This document shows positions 1-9,802 of a stretch of DNA of 32,494 bases, piece after piece. The position numbers and the translations under genes were made by a program. Location of the stretch: contig NZ_CACRUY010000052.1 of the NCBI RefSeq assembly GCF_902652685.1, forward strand, positions 1 through 32,494, in the 5' to 3' direction. The notes beneath the pieces were generated by a model that was not told where the DNA came from, did not search any database, and saw only the letters and a program-made list of their open reading frames with translations. The stretch is from Mycobacterium sp. Marseille-P9652 (GTDB taxonomy: Bacteria > Actinomycetota > Actinomycetes > Mycobacteriales > Mycobacteriaceae). Numbering within the stretch: position 1 is the stretch's first letter; the number at the start of each line of letters is the position of its first letter.

Positions 1-153
1 TATAAAACAGGGATGATCAAAGGGCCAGGACTCATAGCTCTTCTCTTTATTTTCGTACGTGAAAAATTGCTTTCCATCAATGTAAACCTCTTTTTTTTCA
101 GGGTTCACGTCTGCTTTATTTTTTTTTAAAGTTAAAAAAGGATATACTAATTT
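1..153 (-). pseudogene. Fragment of a GH16-family endo-beta-glucanase (laminarinase-like), foreign origin
   Basis: An open minus-strand frame runs off the left edge; a stop (TGA at 156-154) closes it upstream. Its translation contains VYIDGKQFFTYEN followed by SWPFDHPCFI. This matches the region of glycoside hydrolase family 16 laminarinases/lichenases where the 'YVDG' beta-strand precedes the 'WPFDQPF' segment leading to the conserved 'LNLAVGG' motif, which would lie just beyond the edge. Only about 40 residues are recognisable; upstream of a 9-T run (119-127) the similarity fades, so a homopolymer frameshift is possible. Base composition suggests a low-GC donor such as a Bacteroidota. The catalytic ExDxxE region is not in the window. 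The family call rests on motif recall, not on a search. Confidence 0.6.
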
Positions 154-166
154 TCAACTTTTTGTT

Positions 167-191
167 TGGTCTGGGAGATGTATATAAGAAA
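167..191 (+). other. Nextera adapter / mosaic-end-like sequence at the junction
   Basis: Positions 176-194 align to the 19-base transposase mosaic end AGATGTGTATAAGAGACAG with 14 of 19 identities, 13 of them in the first 14 bases. The bases just before (167-175) match 7 of 9 of the adapter segment that precedes the mosaic end in the read-2 oligo. It sits right where base composition switches from AT-rich to GC-rich. The mismatches look like read errors. I infer an uncleaved, noisily read library adapter between two unrelated inserts. Confidence 0.5.
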
Positions 192-202
192 ATTTTCTGC
201 CC

Positions 203-766
203 GCCCCGCCCCAACCCGATGTGGGCAAGGACTACGTCGAGGGCATGGTGCAATCCGTCTCGGCCGACACCATCGCGCTGCGCACCCGGACCGGGTCGGC
301 CACGGTGGACTACTCCCCCGCGACGTCCGTCTTCCAGGTCACGCCCGCCCAGCTGAGCGACGTGACGCCCGGTAGTTGCGTCAACGTGCGCGCCACTCCG
401 CAGAGCGCGCCGGACGCCGGGATCACCGCGCAGACGGTGATGATCACCTCCGCCGTCGACGGCCGGTGCCCGCCGCCGACCGGGTTCTACGGCACCGTCG
501 CGTCCGTGTCAGCGAACACGATTTCGGTGAGCGGGCTCGGGGGCCAGGCGGCGCCCACCCCGGTGACCGTCAACGATTCGACGTCATACAAGAGGCAAAC
601 CGCCTCCAGCCCGCAGGCGATCGCTAACGGCACATGCATCGGCGCGCAGGGCACCGACGACGGCGGCGCGCGGCGCGAGTGCACGATCAGCATGGAGCAG
701 TGCCCGCCGATGGGCGCCCCGCACCACCACCCGCACCTACCGCACCTGCCCCACATCCATTTGTAG
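203..766 (+). CDS. DUF5666-like exported protein, 5'-truncated, His-rich C-terminus
   Basis: The frame is open from about position 200, starting with a Pro-rich stretch that continues into VGKDYVEGMVQSVSADTIALRT, and ends at TAG 764-766. The annotated-looking GTG at 221 is probably internal: the Pro-rich lead-in resembles the linker after a signal peptide or lipobox, and the real start was lost at the chimeric junction. Two similar beta-rich units are visible, 'GMVQSVSADTIALRT...VTPGSCVNVRATP' and 'GTVASVSANTISVSG...IANGTCIGAQGT'. Each pairs an OB-like strand pattern with one cysteine, as in DUF5666-type repeats. The tail contains HHHPHLPHLPHIHL, seven histidines in 14 residues, which could bind metal. 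The gene is convergent with sufT, 14 bases apart. Function unknown. Confidence 0.6.
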   Translation, partial: APPQPDVGKDYVEGMVQSVSADTIALRTRTGSATVDYSPATSVFQVTPAQLSDVTPGSCVNVRATPQSAPDAGITAQTVMITSAVDGRCPPPTGFYGTVASVSANTISVSGLGGQAAPTPVTVNDSTSYKRQTASSPQAIANGTCIGAQGTDDGGARRECTISMEQCPPMGAPHHHPHLPHLPHIHL

Positions 767-780
767 GGGCGGCTTGACGA

Positions 781-1128
781 TCAGACGGTGAAGCCGAGCG
801 CCCGCAGTTGCTCGCGGCCGTCCTCGGTGATCTTGTCCGGACCCCACGGCGGGTTCCACACCCAGTTGATCCGCAGGTCGTCGACCAGGCCGGCGCCGAC
901 CAGCGCGCTGCGCGACTGGTCCTCGATGACGTCGGTCAGCGGGCAGGCCGCCGACGTCAGCGTCATGTCGATCAGCGCGACGGTCCCCTCGTCGCCCTCC
1001 TCGACGTTCAGCCCGTACACCAGCCCGAGGTCGACGACGTTGATGCCCAGCTCGGGGTCGACGACGTCGCGCATCGCCTCCTCCATGTCGGCGAGCAGTT
1101 CCTCGTCCGGTGCGGCGGTCTCGCTCAT
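781..1128 (-). CDS. sufT: SufT / MIP18-family (DUF59) Fe-S assembly protein
   Basis: This 115-residue protein (Rv1466 equivalent) belongs to the MIP18/DUF59 family, auxiliary factors in Fe-S cluster maturation. Family signatures are visible: 'DVVDPELGINVVDLGLVYGL' near residues 20-40, 'MTLTSAACPLTDVIEDQ' with the single conserved cysteine, and a C-terminal 'WNPPWGPDKITEDGREQLRALG'. The start at 1128 is chosen because its ATG overlaps the TGA of sufU (ATGA, 1125-1128), the coupling pattern seen throughout this operon; a longer frame to 1203 lies inside sufU. It is the last gene of the suf operon. The biochemical role in mycobacteria (carrier or target-specific factor) is known only in outline. 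Confidence 0.9.
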   Translation of the reverse strand: MSETAAPDEELLADMEEAMRDVVDPELGINVVDLGLVYGLNVEEGDEGTVALIDMTLTSAACPLTDVIEDQSRSALVGAGLVDDLRINWVWNPPWGPDKITEDGREQLRALGFTV

Positions 1129-1586
1129 TTCTGATCCTCCTTGAAGCCTGCGCTGGCCTGGGCCAATGCGTCCTTGAATGCCATCCACCCGAGCAGCGCG
1201 CATTTCACCCGGGCCGGGTACTTGGCCACGCCGGCGAACGCGACCCCGTCGCCCAGGACGTCCTCGTCGCCCTCGATGGTGCCGCGGGACGACACCATCT
1301 CGGTGAAGGCGGTGACCGTCTTGAGCGCCTCGCCGACGCTGTGGCCGATCACCTGGTCGGTGAGCACCGACGTCGACGCCTGGCTGATCGAGCAGCCCTG
1401 CCCGTCATACGAGATGTCCTCGATCGTCTCGCCGTCGTCCGACAGGGCGACCCGCAGGGTCACCTCGTCGCCGCACACCGGGTTGACGTGGTGCACCTGC
1501 GCGCCGAACGGCTCCCGCAGCCCCCGGTGGTGCGGATGCTTGTAGTGATCGAGGATCACTTCCTGATAGATCTGCTCGAGGCGCAA
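1125..1586 (-). CDS. sufU: SufU-type Fe-S scaffold / sulfurtransferase
   Basis: SufU accepts persulfide sulfur from SufS and passes it to the SufBCD scaffold. The 153-residue protein has the SufU fold signature 'LEQIYQEVILDHYKHPHHRGL' and the four Zn/sulfur ligands expected of the family: C38 and D40 in 'NPVCGDEV', C65 in 'DGQGCSISQAS' and C129 in 'VKCALLGW'. The SufU-specific insert ending 'DEDVLGDGVAFAGVAKYPARVKC' is present. The start is unusual: related proteins begin MTLRLEQ, but the codon in that place (1592-1590) is CTG, overlapping the sufS TGA. I give the in-frame TTG at 1586; CTG at 1592 is the alternative. Its TGA overlaps the sufT ATG. Confidence 0.93.
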   Translation of the reverse strand: MRLEQIYQEVILDHYKHPHHRGLREPFGAQVHHVNPVCGDEVTLRVALSDDGETIEDISYDGQGCSISQASTSVLTDQVIGHSVGEALKTVTAFTEMVSSRGTIEGDEDVLGDGVAFAGVAKYPARVKCALLGWMAFKDALAQASAGFKEDQK

Positions 1587-1588
1587 AG

Positions 1589-3614
<2,026 letters not shown>

Positions 3615-3618
<4 letters not shown>

Positions 3619-4778
3619 GACGCTGTTGCTCTCGATTCTGTGATGGCCAGTTCGTGTTCGATGGCGTCGGTCAGGCGCTCCCGCAGCTCCGGGACGGCGA
3701 TCTTCGAGATGATCTCGCCGAAGAAGCCACGCACCACCAGCCGGCGGGCCTGCTCCTCGGAGATTCCGCGGGACCGAAGGTAGAACAGTTGCTCGTCGTC
3801 GAATCGCCCGGTGGCGCTGGCGTGTCCGGCGCCGACGATCTCGCCGGTCTCGATTTCGAGATTGGGCACCGAGTCGGCGCGCGCGCCGTCGGTGAGCACG
3901 AGGTTGCGGTTCACCTCGAACGTGTTGGTGCCGGTGGCCGCCGCGCGGATCAGCACGTCGCCGATCCAGACGGTGTGCGCGTCGGGCTTCGATGACTCCG
4001 GATCGCCTTGCAGCGCACCCTTGTACAGCACGTTGGACGTGCAGTCGGGCTGGGCGTGGTCGACGAGCAACCGCGACTCGAGGTGCTGGCCGTCGTCGGC
4101 GAAGTAGAGGCCGAGCAGCTCGGCGTCGCCGCCCGGCGCGCCGAACCGCACGTTGGCCGACATCCGCACGATCTCGCCGCCCAGGGTGACGGCCACGTGC
4201 CGAAGCACCGCGTCCTTGCCCAGCTTGGCGTGGTGCGCGCAGACGTGGACCGCGTCGTCGGCCCAGTCGGCGATCCAGACCACCGTGAGACGCGCGGCGT
4301 CGCCGACGATCAGTTCGACGTTGTCGGCGTAGATCCCGCTGCCGCGGTGGTCGATCACGACGACCGCCTCGCCCAGCTCGTCGACGCGGACCTGCAGGTG
4401 GCCGTACGCGACGGCGCCCTCACCGGGGCCCGTCACGGCGACGTTGACCGGCTCCGCGATCTGGGTGTCGCGGCCGACGGTGACGACGGTCGCGGCGTTG
4501 AACGACGAAAAGGCTTGCGCTGCAACCCGGTCCGCGGGAACGCCGCCCTCCCCCAGCCGGGGGTCGCCCCGCCGGACGGTCTCGGTGTGCACGCCGGGGC
4601 GCTCGTCGACGACGATGCGCGCGCTGCCGGTGGCGTGCGCGGAGCCGTCGTGCAGGCCGCGGAGGCGCCGCAGCGGGGTGAACCGCCAGATCTCGTCGCG
4701 GCCGCTGGGGACCTCGAAGGCGTCCACGTCGAACGACGCGAACAACTCCCCTTTGTTCACCGCAGCGGGGGTCGTCAT
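3615..4778 (-). CDS. sufD: SufD scaffold subunit
   Basis: SufD pairs with SufB and two SufC to form the scaffold on which [4Fe-4S] clusters are built. The 387-residue protein has an N-terminal helical part containing '[12 protein letters not shown]' (the usual 'E.WR.T.L' motif) and then the right-handed beta-helix core. Near the end comes the SufBD signature '[46 protein letters not shown]', which includes the conserved histidine contributing to cluster assembly in SufD. The ATG at 4778 overlaps the sufB TGA (ATGA, 4775-4778); the longer frame beyond it is inside sufB. Sequence divergence from SufB is normal. Confidence 0.95.
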
Positions 4779-6214
4779 CCGACGGAGCCCTCCATCTGCA
4801 GCTCGATCAGCCGGTTGAGCTCCAGGGCGTATTCCATGGGGAGCTCCTTGGCGATCGGCTCGACGAAGCCGCGGACCACCATCGCCATCGCCTCTTCCTC
4901 GGTGAGCCCGCGGCTCATCAGGTAGAAGAGCTGGTTCTCGCTCACCTTGGACACGGTGGCCTCGTGGCCCATCGTGACGTCGTCCTCGCGGATGTCGACG
5001 TAAGGGTAGGTGTCGCTGCGGCTGATCGTATCGACCAGCAGGGCATCGCATTTCACGCTGGACCGCGACCCGTGGGCGCCCTTGTTCACCTGCACCAGGC
5101 CGCGATAGGAGGTGCGGCCGCCGCCGCGCGCCACCGACTTCGAGACGATGTTGCTCGACGTGTTCGGCGCCAGGTGCAGCATCTTGGCGCCCGCGTCCTG
5201 GTGCTGGCCCTCGCCGGCGAAGGCCACCGAGAGCACCTCGCCCTTGGCGTGCTCGCCGGTCATCCAGACGGCCGGGTACTTCATCGTGACCTTGGAGCCG
5301 ATGTTGCCGTCGACCCACTCCATCGTCGCGCCGGCCTCGGCGCGGGCGCGCTTGGTGACCAGGTTGTAGACGTTGTTCGACCAGTTCTGGATCGTGGTGT
5401 AACGGCAACGGCCGCCGGGCTTCACGATGATCTCCACGACCGCCGAGTGCAGCGAGTCCGAGGTGTAGATGGGGGCGGTGCAGCCTTCCACGTAGTGGAC
5501 GTAGGCGTTCTCGTCGACGATGATCAGCGTCCGCTCGAACTGGCCCATGTTCTCGGTGTTGATCCGGAAGTAGGCCTGCAGCGGGATGTCGACGTGCACG
5601 CCCGGCGGGACGTAGATGAACGAGCCACCGCTCCACACCGCGGTGTTCAGCGCGGAGAACTTGTTGTCCCCGGCCGGGATCACCGTGCCGAAGTACTGCT
5701 TGAACAGGTCCTCGTGCTGGCGCAGGCCGGTGTCGGTGTCGACGAAGATGACGCCCTGGGACTCCAGGTCCTCGCGGATCTGGTGGTAGACCACCTCGGA
5801 CTCGTACTGCGCGGCCACCCCGGCGACCAGCCGCTGCTTCTCTGCCTCGGGAATTCCCAAGCGGTCGTAGGTATTCCGGATGTCCTCCGGCAAGTCATCC
5901 CACGAGGCCGCCTGCTTCTCGGTCGACCGCACGAAGTACTTGATGTTGTCGAAGTCGATGCCGCTCAGGTCCGAGCCCCAGTTGGGCATCGGCTTGCGGT
6001 CGAAGATGCGCAGCGCCTTCAGCCGGGTCTCCAGCATCCATTCGGGTTCGTCCTTCTTCGACGAGATGTCGCGGACCACCGCCTCGGACAACCCGCGCTG
6101 CGCCGCAGCCCCCGCGGTGTCGGTGTCCGCCCAGCCGTAGCCGTACCGGCTCAGGGAGGCGATCGCCTGCGCCTGCGTCAACGGCTCGGCGGCCTTGTCG
6201 GCCTCTATGGTCAT
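4775..6214 (-). CDS. sufB: SufB scaffold subunit, intein-free
   Basis: SufB is the core scaffold protein that receives sulfur and iron in the SufBC2D complex. At 479 residues it is a complete, uninterrupted SufB. C245 in '[11 protein letters not shown]' corresponds to the sulfur-accepting cysteine (E. coli C254), and C389 in '[10 protein letters not shown]' and E418 in '[10 protein letters not shown]' correspond to the cluster-assembly residues at the SufB-SufD interface. In M. tuberculosis an intein interrupts the protein at the 'YVEG-C' position, giving a precursor of about 846 residues; here that site is intact. The ATG at 6214 overlaps the sufR TGA (ATGA, 6211-6214). Confidence 0.97.
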   Translation of the reverse strand: MTIEADKAAEPLTQAQAIASLSRYGYGWADTDTAGAAAQRGLSEAVVRDISSKKDEPEWMLETRLKALRIFDRKPMPNWGSDLSGIDFDNIKYFVRSTEKQAASWDDLPEDIRNTYDRLGIPEAEKQRLVAGVAAQYESEVVYHQIREDLESQGVIFVDTDTGLRQHEDLFKQYFGTVIPAGDNKFSALNTAVWSGGSFIYVPPGVHVDIPLQAYFRINTENMGQFERTLIIVDENAYVHYVEGCTAPIYTSDSLHSAVVEIIVKPGGRCRYTTIQNWSNNVYNLVTKRARAEAGATMEWVDGNIGSKVTMKYPAVWMTGEHAKGEVLSVAFAGEGQHQDAGAKMLHLAPNTSSNIVSKSVARGGGRTSYRGLVQVNKGAHGSRSSVKCDALLVDTISRSDTYPYVDIREDDVTMGHEATVSKVSENQLFYLMSRGLTEEEAMAMVVRGFVEPIAKELPMEYALELNRLIELQMEGSVG

Positions 6215-6954
6215 AGCGACGCTCCTTCGGTGTCTGTGCTGCTGCGGCGCGGGCTGGGCGCCTTCGGTGTCTGAGCCAGGGGGACGTGGGTGGTGCAGGC
6301 GCAGTTGCCGTTGACGATCGTCGCCAGCCGCTGCACGTGGGTGCCGAGCACCTCCGCCATGGCCTCGCGCTCGGCCTCGCACAACTCGGGGAATTCCTCG
6401 GCGACGTGCGACACGGGGCAGTGGTGCTGGCAGATCTGCACCCCGTGGATCGGTCCGCCGACCCGTGTGGTGGTGGCCACGTAGCCGGCCTGCGTCAGCG
6501 CGTCGGCGATCCGCTCGGCCGCCGCCTCGACGTCGGCGTCCGCGGTGCTGTCGGCCGCCGCGACGTCGGCCAGGATCGCGTCGATCCGCTGGCGCGCGAA
6601 CGTCTGGACCGCATCCTCGCCGCCGATCGCCCGCAACTGCCGCATGGCGGCCGCGGCCAGGTCGTCGTAGGCGTGGTCCAGCTTGGCCCGCCCGGCCGCC
6701 GTCAGCCTGTACCGCTTGGCCGGCCGGCCGCGCCCGGCCTGCTGCCAGGCCGCCGCGGGCGCGGACTCCGCGTCGCCGGCCTCGATCAGCGCGTCGAGAT
6801 GGCGCCGCACCCCGGCGGCCGCCAGGCCCAGCCGATCCCCGATCTCCCCCGCGGTGATCGAACCGGACTCCAGCAGGAGGCGCACAATGGCGCGGCGAGT
6901 ATGGCCATCCGGCACCGCCACGCCAGCGACCTCAACGCTGGTTGGGAATTTCAC
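6211..6954 (-). CDS. sufR: SufR, Fe-S-sensing repressor of the suf operon
   Basis: A 247-residue winged-helix regulator (Rv1460 equivalent) that represses its own operon when it carries an Fe-S cluster. The N-terminal HTH covers about residues 17-60 ('[40 protein letters not shown]'). The C-terminal half carries the cluster cysteines C175 and C179 (C-x3-C), C192 (twelve residues on), and C218/C220 in 'GNCACTTH'. The GTG at 6954 is chosen because the protein N-terminus then resembles its relatives and the SufR-type operator lies exactly over it. It is the first gene of the suf operon and is coupled to sufB by a 4-bp overlap. Confidence 0.93.
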   Translation of the reverse strand: MKFPTSVEVAGVAVPDGHTRRAIVRLLLESGSITAGEIGDRLGLAAAGVRRHLDALIEAGDAESAPAAAWQQAGRGRPAKRYRLTAAGRAKLDHAYDDLAAAAMRQLRAIGGEDAVQTFARQRIDAILADVAAADSTADADVEAAAERIADALTQAGYVATTTRVGGPIHGVQICQHHCPVSHVAEEFPELCEAEREAMAEVLGTHVQRLATIVNGNCACTTHVPLAQTPKAPSPRRSSTDTEGASL

Positions 6955-6965
6955 AACACCAGTGT
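6951..6965 (-). promoter_or_regulatory. SufR-type operator over the sufR start codon
   Basis: On the minus strand the sequence reads ACACT-GGTGT-TGTGA, an exact match to the ACACT-N5-TGTGA inverted repeat described for M. tuberculosis SufR. The GTG start of sufR lies inside the right half-site. A possible -10 (CACACT, six bases before the GTG) lies in the left half, so transcription may be leaderless and binding would block the promoter directly. The motif match is seen; autorepression is known for the family; the leaderless start is inferred. Confidence 0.75.
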
Positions 6966-7030
6966 GACGCAATTCCGTGTATCGGTCCACCGAGGGTGAG
7001 CAATCGCATTCCGCGGCGGGGCCGTCGGGT

Positions 7031-7900
7031 CTACGAGCAGGCGGAGGCGTCCAAGTCCGACGGCTGCCGCAGCATATCCGCGTCGAGGCCGAGCACCTTC
7101 CACACGCGCCGCACGCCGTGTGGTGCATCGAAAAGGCGCAACGTCACAGGGTCCGATTCTCGTTCACACGCCCGGGCGATGGCGACGGCGCCGCGCGCGC
7201 CGAGGAGAGACAGCTCGCTGACATCGATGTCGACGGGCCCGGGCGGCAGCGCCGTGAGGGCCTCGGCCAGGACGGGTGCCGCGAAGGCGTCGACCTCCCC
7301 GTCGAGGATCGGCCGCCGCGAACCGCCGTAGAGGCCGAACGGAGTCACGGCCGAGGCGGGGCCGCGCCGGAGCGGATGCAGGGCCATGACGGGTAACGCG
7401 TCAGCCCCCAGCACACCGACGTCGTAGGCGCACAGCGGGGCCAGGGGGTTGCCCGCGGCCATCCAGACGTCCGCGGCGTGTTCCCAACGGCCGTGGCTGC
7501 GGCGACGTTCGGCGTCGGCGATCAGGGTGGTGATGTCGCAGAACACCCGCAGCCCGCTGAAACCGTCGGCAACGGCTCGGGCCACCTCATCGGCGTATCG
7601 CGAGAGCTGCGTGGCTAGGTCGATGGGAACGGACAGGTCGTAGAGCTGGTCGATGCCGGCGCAGGCCACATCGCGAACGAGTTCGTGGTCTGAGGCGCTC
7701 GCCAGTGCGCTGAGTAAGCCCGCGCCGCCGTCGTCGTCGTGCGTGACGACGAACAGTCGTTGTCCTAGCCTCGCGCCTTCGAGGAGCCACTCGACCGCGG
7801 CCGCGTCACGCCCGGATCGAGTCGTGTAGGCCAGGCAAGCGTGATCGCTGCAGCCGCCGCCCCGCGCGTTGCTCATCTCGACCACGACCTTCGCATGCAT
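7031..7900 (-). CDS. MEDS-domain plus STAS-domain sensory/regulatory protein
   Basis: A 289-residue protein with an N-terminal MEDS (DcmR-like sensory) domain at about residues 18-180, beginning 'SDHACLAYTTRSGRDAAAVEWLLEGARLGQRLFVVT'. A C-terminal STAS-like domain follows at about 200-280 ('VDIDVSELSLLGARGAVAIARACE...VRRVWKVLGLD'). In STAS anti-sigma antagonists the phosphorylated serine lies in a 'DSSG'-type motif; here the equivalent place reads LLGARG, so regulation by phosphorylation is unlikely. It lies 76 bases upstream of sufR in the same orientation and diverges from mptB. Start choice is uncertain: GTG 7903, ATG 7900 and ATG 7876 are all possible and none has a strong SD. The M. tuberculosis block has no such gene here. 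Ligand and partner are unknown. Confidence 0.7.
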   Translation of the reverse strand: MHAKVVVEMSNARGGGCSDHACLAYTTRSGRDAAAVEWLLEGARLGQRLFVVTHDDDGGAGLLSALASASDHELVRDVACAGIDQLYDLSVPIDLATQLSRYADEVARAVADGFSGLRVFCDITTLIADAERRRSHGRWEHAADVWMAAGNPLAPLCAYDVGVLGADALPVMALHPLRRGPASAVTPFGLYGGSRRPILDGEVDAFAAPVLAEALTALPPGPVDIDVSELSLLGARGAVAIARACERESDPVTLRLFDAPHGVRRVWKVLGLDADMLRQPSDLDASACS

Positions 7901-7954
7901 CACGACACCCGCGTTTCACGGAAAGAGCGCCCCCGGACGGAGGGTTGCTGCGTG

Positions 7955-7966
7955 TCACCGCGGTGA
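7955..7966. promoter_or_regulatory. Perfect 12-bp palindrome TCACCGCGGTGA in a divergent promoter region
   Basis: The 200-base gap between the MEDS-STAS gene and mptB holds TCACCGCGGTGA, a perfect palindrome about 55 bases upstream of the MEDS-STAS start. A minus-strand -10-like hexamer TAAGAT occurs at 7990-7985, which would put the palindrome just downstream of a start site. Symmetry and position suggest an operator; GC-rich palindromes also arise by chance in 70% GC DNA. Nothing else is visible in the gap except the mptB -10. Confidence 0.3.
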
Positions 7967-8098
7967 GCCGTATGCGCAGCACGAATCTTAGCTGAAAACG
8001 CGAATTCCCGGGAGACCCCGCGAGCGTAACCGAACAGGCGTCCGCAGTGTCGGTCCGTTCCGGCCACCGCGTGGTGCGGGCCGCCCCGGCGCTGCCGC

Positions 8099-8104
8099 TA
8101 CGCT
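8099..8104 (+). promoter_or_regulatory. -10 element of a probable leaderless mptB promoter
   Basis: TACGCT fits the mycobacterial TANNNT -10 consensus and ends six bases before the ATG at 8111, placing the transcription start on or next to the A of the start codon. No Shine-Dalgarno sequence precedes that ATG. Leaderless transcripts are common in mycobacteria. Confidence 0.5.
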
Positions 8105-8110
8105 GCACTG

Positions 8111-9802
8111 ATGGCAGCCCGCCACCACTCGCTCAGCTCGTCGATCGCCAGCCTGCACGGCGACGAGCAGACGGTGGCCCCGCCGCTCAACGATACGGAG
8201 CTCACCGCACTCCGGCGCACGCGCCTATTCGGCGCCACCGGCACCGTCCTCATGGCGATCGGCGCGCTCGGCGCGGGCGCCCGTCCGGTGGTCCAGGACC
8301 CGACGTTCGGCGTTCGCCTGCTCAACCTCCCGTCGCGCATCCAAACCGTTTCGCTGACGATGACGACGACCGGGGCCGTCATGATGGCGCTGGCCTGGCT
8401 GATGCTCGGGCGATTCGCGCTGGGCAGCCGGCGCATGTCCCGCGGCGACCTGGACCGCACCCTGCTGCTGTGGATCCTCCCGCTGCTGATCGCCCCGCCG
8501 ATGTACAGCAAGGACGTGTACTCGTACCTGGCGCAGAGCCAGATCTCGCTCGAGGGCCTCGACCCCTACCGGGTGGGGCCCGCGTCGGGGCTGGGCCTGT
8601 CCCACGTGTTCACCCTGTCCGTCCCCACCCTGTGGCGCGAGACCCCGGCGCCCTACGGCCCGCTGTTCCTGTGGATCGGGCGCGGCATCTCGGCGCTCAC
8701 CGGGGAGAACATCGTCGCCGCCGTGCTGTGTCACCGGCTGGTGGAGCTGGTGGGCGTGGGCCTCATCGTGTGGGCCACCCCCCGACTGGCCCGGCGCTGC
8801 GGCGTCGCCGAGGTCAGCGCGCTCTGGCTGGGCGCGGCCAACCCGCTGCTGATCATGCATCTGGTGGCCGGCGTGCACAACGAGGCCCTCATGCTCGGGC
8901 TCATGCTGGCCGGAGCGGAATACGCACTGCGCGGCATCGATTCGCCGCGGCTGATGCCCACGTCGTGGCGGCCCGGGCCGGACTGGGAGCCGCTGTGCAT
9001 GCTGGTGGTGGGCGCGATCCTGATCACGTTGTCGTCCCAGGTGAAGCTGCCTTCCCTACTCGCGCTGGGTTTCGTCACGATGGCGCTCGCCTATCGCTGC
9101 GGGGGCACGCTGAAGGCGCTGCTGCTCTCGGGCGGCGCGATGGCGGCCCTGGCCGTGGCCGTAATGGCGATCGTGGGGTGGGCCAGCGGGCTCGGGTTCG
9201 GCTGGATCTACACGCTGGGGACGGCGAACGTCGTCCGCAGCTGGATGTCGCCGCCGACGCTGCTGGCGCTGGGCACCGGGCAGGTGGGCATCTTGCTGGG
9301 CCTCGGCGACCACACGACCGCGGTGCTGGGGCTGACCCGTGGCATCGGCGTCCTGATCATCATGGTGATGGTCAGCTGGTTGCTGGTGGCCGTGTTCCGC
9401 GGCCGCCTGCACCCGATCGGCGGCCTGGGCGTCGCGCTGGGTGTCACCGTGCTGCTGTTCCCCGTGGTGCAGCCGTGGTATCTGCTGTGGGCCATCATCC
9501 CGCTGGCCGCCTGGGCCACCCGGCACGGCTTCCGGGCGGCGGCGATCATCGTCACCCTCGTCGTCGGCATCTTCGGCCCGACGGCCAACGGCGACCGCTT
9601 CGCCCTGTTCCAGATCGTCGACGCGACGCTGGCCAGCTTCCTCATCGTGGTCGTGCTGATCGCGCTGACGTACACGCGCCTGCCGTGGCGGCGCCTGCCC
9701 GCCGGGGACCGGCCACCGGGCCGTCAACCGGGGGATTCCGCGCCGGCCGCCGAGACCCCGCAGCCGGCCGCGGCGCCGGACGCCTACGCTGATTCCACGT
9801 GA
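8111..9802 (+). CDS. mptB: MptB-like alpha-(1->6)-mannopyranosyltransferase (GT-C)
   Basis: A 563-residue polytopic membrane enzyme equivalent to Rv1459c. MptB uses polyprenyl-phosphate mannose to start the alpha-1,6-mannan core of lipomannan and lipoarabinomannan on the outer face of the plasma membrane. About a dozen hydrophobic segments are visible. The first large extracellular loop has 'APPMYSKDVYSYLAQSQISLEGLDPYRVGP', with the aspartate expected of GT-C enzymes, and 'VAGVHNEALMLGLMLAG' is also typical of the MptA/MptB group. The last 40 residues are a hydrophilic Pro/Ala tail. The stop overlaps the GTG of the ABC ATPase (GTGA, 9799-9802), so the two are co-translated. Confidence 0.88.
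   Translation: MAARHHSLSSSIASLHGDEQTVAPPLNDTELTALRRTRLFGATGTVLMAIGALGAGARPVVQDPTFGVRLLNLPSRIQTVSLTMTTTGAVMMALAWLMLGRFALGSRRMSRGDLDRTLLLWILPLLIAPPMYSKDVYSYLAQSQISLEGLDPYRVGPASGLGLSHVFTLSVPTLWRETPAPYGPLFLWIGRGISALTGENIVAAVLCHRLVELVGVGLIVWATPRLARRCGVAEVSALWLGAANPLLIMHLVAGVHNEALMLGLMLAGAEYALRGIDSPRLMPTSWRPGPDWEPLCMLVVGAILITLSSQVKLPSLLALGFVTMALAYRCGGTLKALLLSGGAMAALAVAVMAIVGWASGLGFGWIYTLGTANVVRSWMSPPTLLALGTGQVGILLGLGDHTTAVLGLTRGIGVLIIMVMVSWLLVAVFRGRLHPIGGLGVALGVTVLLFPVVQPWYLLWAIIPLAAWATRHGFRAAAIIVTLVVGIFGPTANGDRFALFQIVDATLASFLIVVVLIALTYTRLPWRRLPAGDRPPGRQPGDSAPAAETPQPAAAPDAYADST

Larger units (their letters stand above)
1..202. other. AT-rich foreign segment joined to the mycobacterial contig
   Basis: The first ~200 bases are strongly AT-rich with long T and A runs, while everything from about 200 onward is about 70% GC. 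The change is abrupt, within roughly 195-205, and the mycobacterial reading frame that follows has no start on the left side. A low-GC gene fragment lies on the minus strand at 1-153, and an adapter-like sequence lies at about 167-191. I infer a chimeric read or misassembly rather than a genomic island; a natural insertion cannot be fully excluded from one contig end. Confidence 0.8.

Noticed and set aside
1-202. A horizontally acquired AT-rich island in the mycobacterium
   Set aside because: The change coincides with an adapter-like sequence and a mid-gene break, which fits an artefact better than a natural insertion.
221-766. Taking GTG 221 as the true start of the DUF5666-like protein
   Set aside because: The frame is open upstream with a Pro-rich lead-in and no SD is present; the gene is truncated at the chimeric junction.
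8047-9792. 581-codon ORF in another frame of mptB
   Set aside because: Arg/Pro/Gly-rich shadow of a membrane protein gene whose own frame has clear helices and family motifs.
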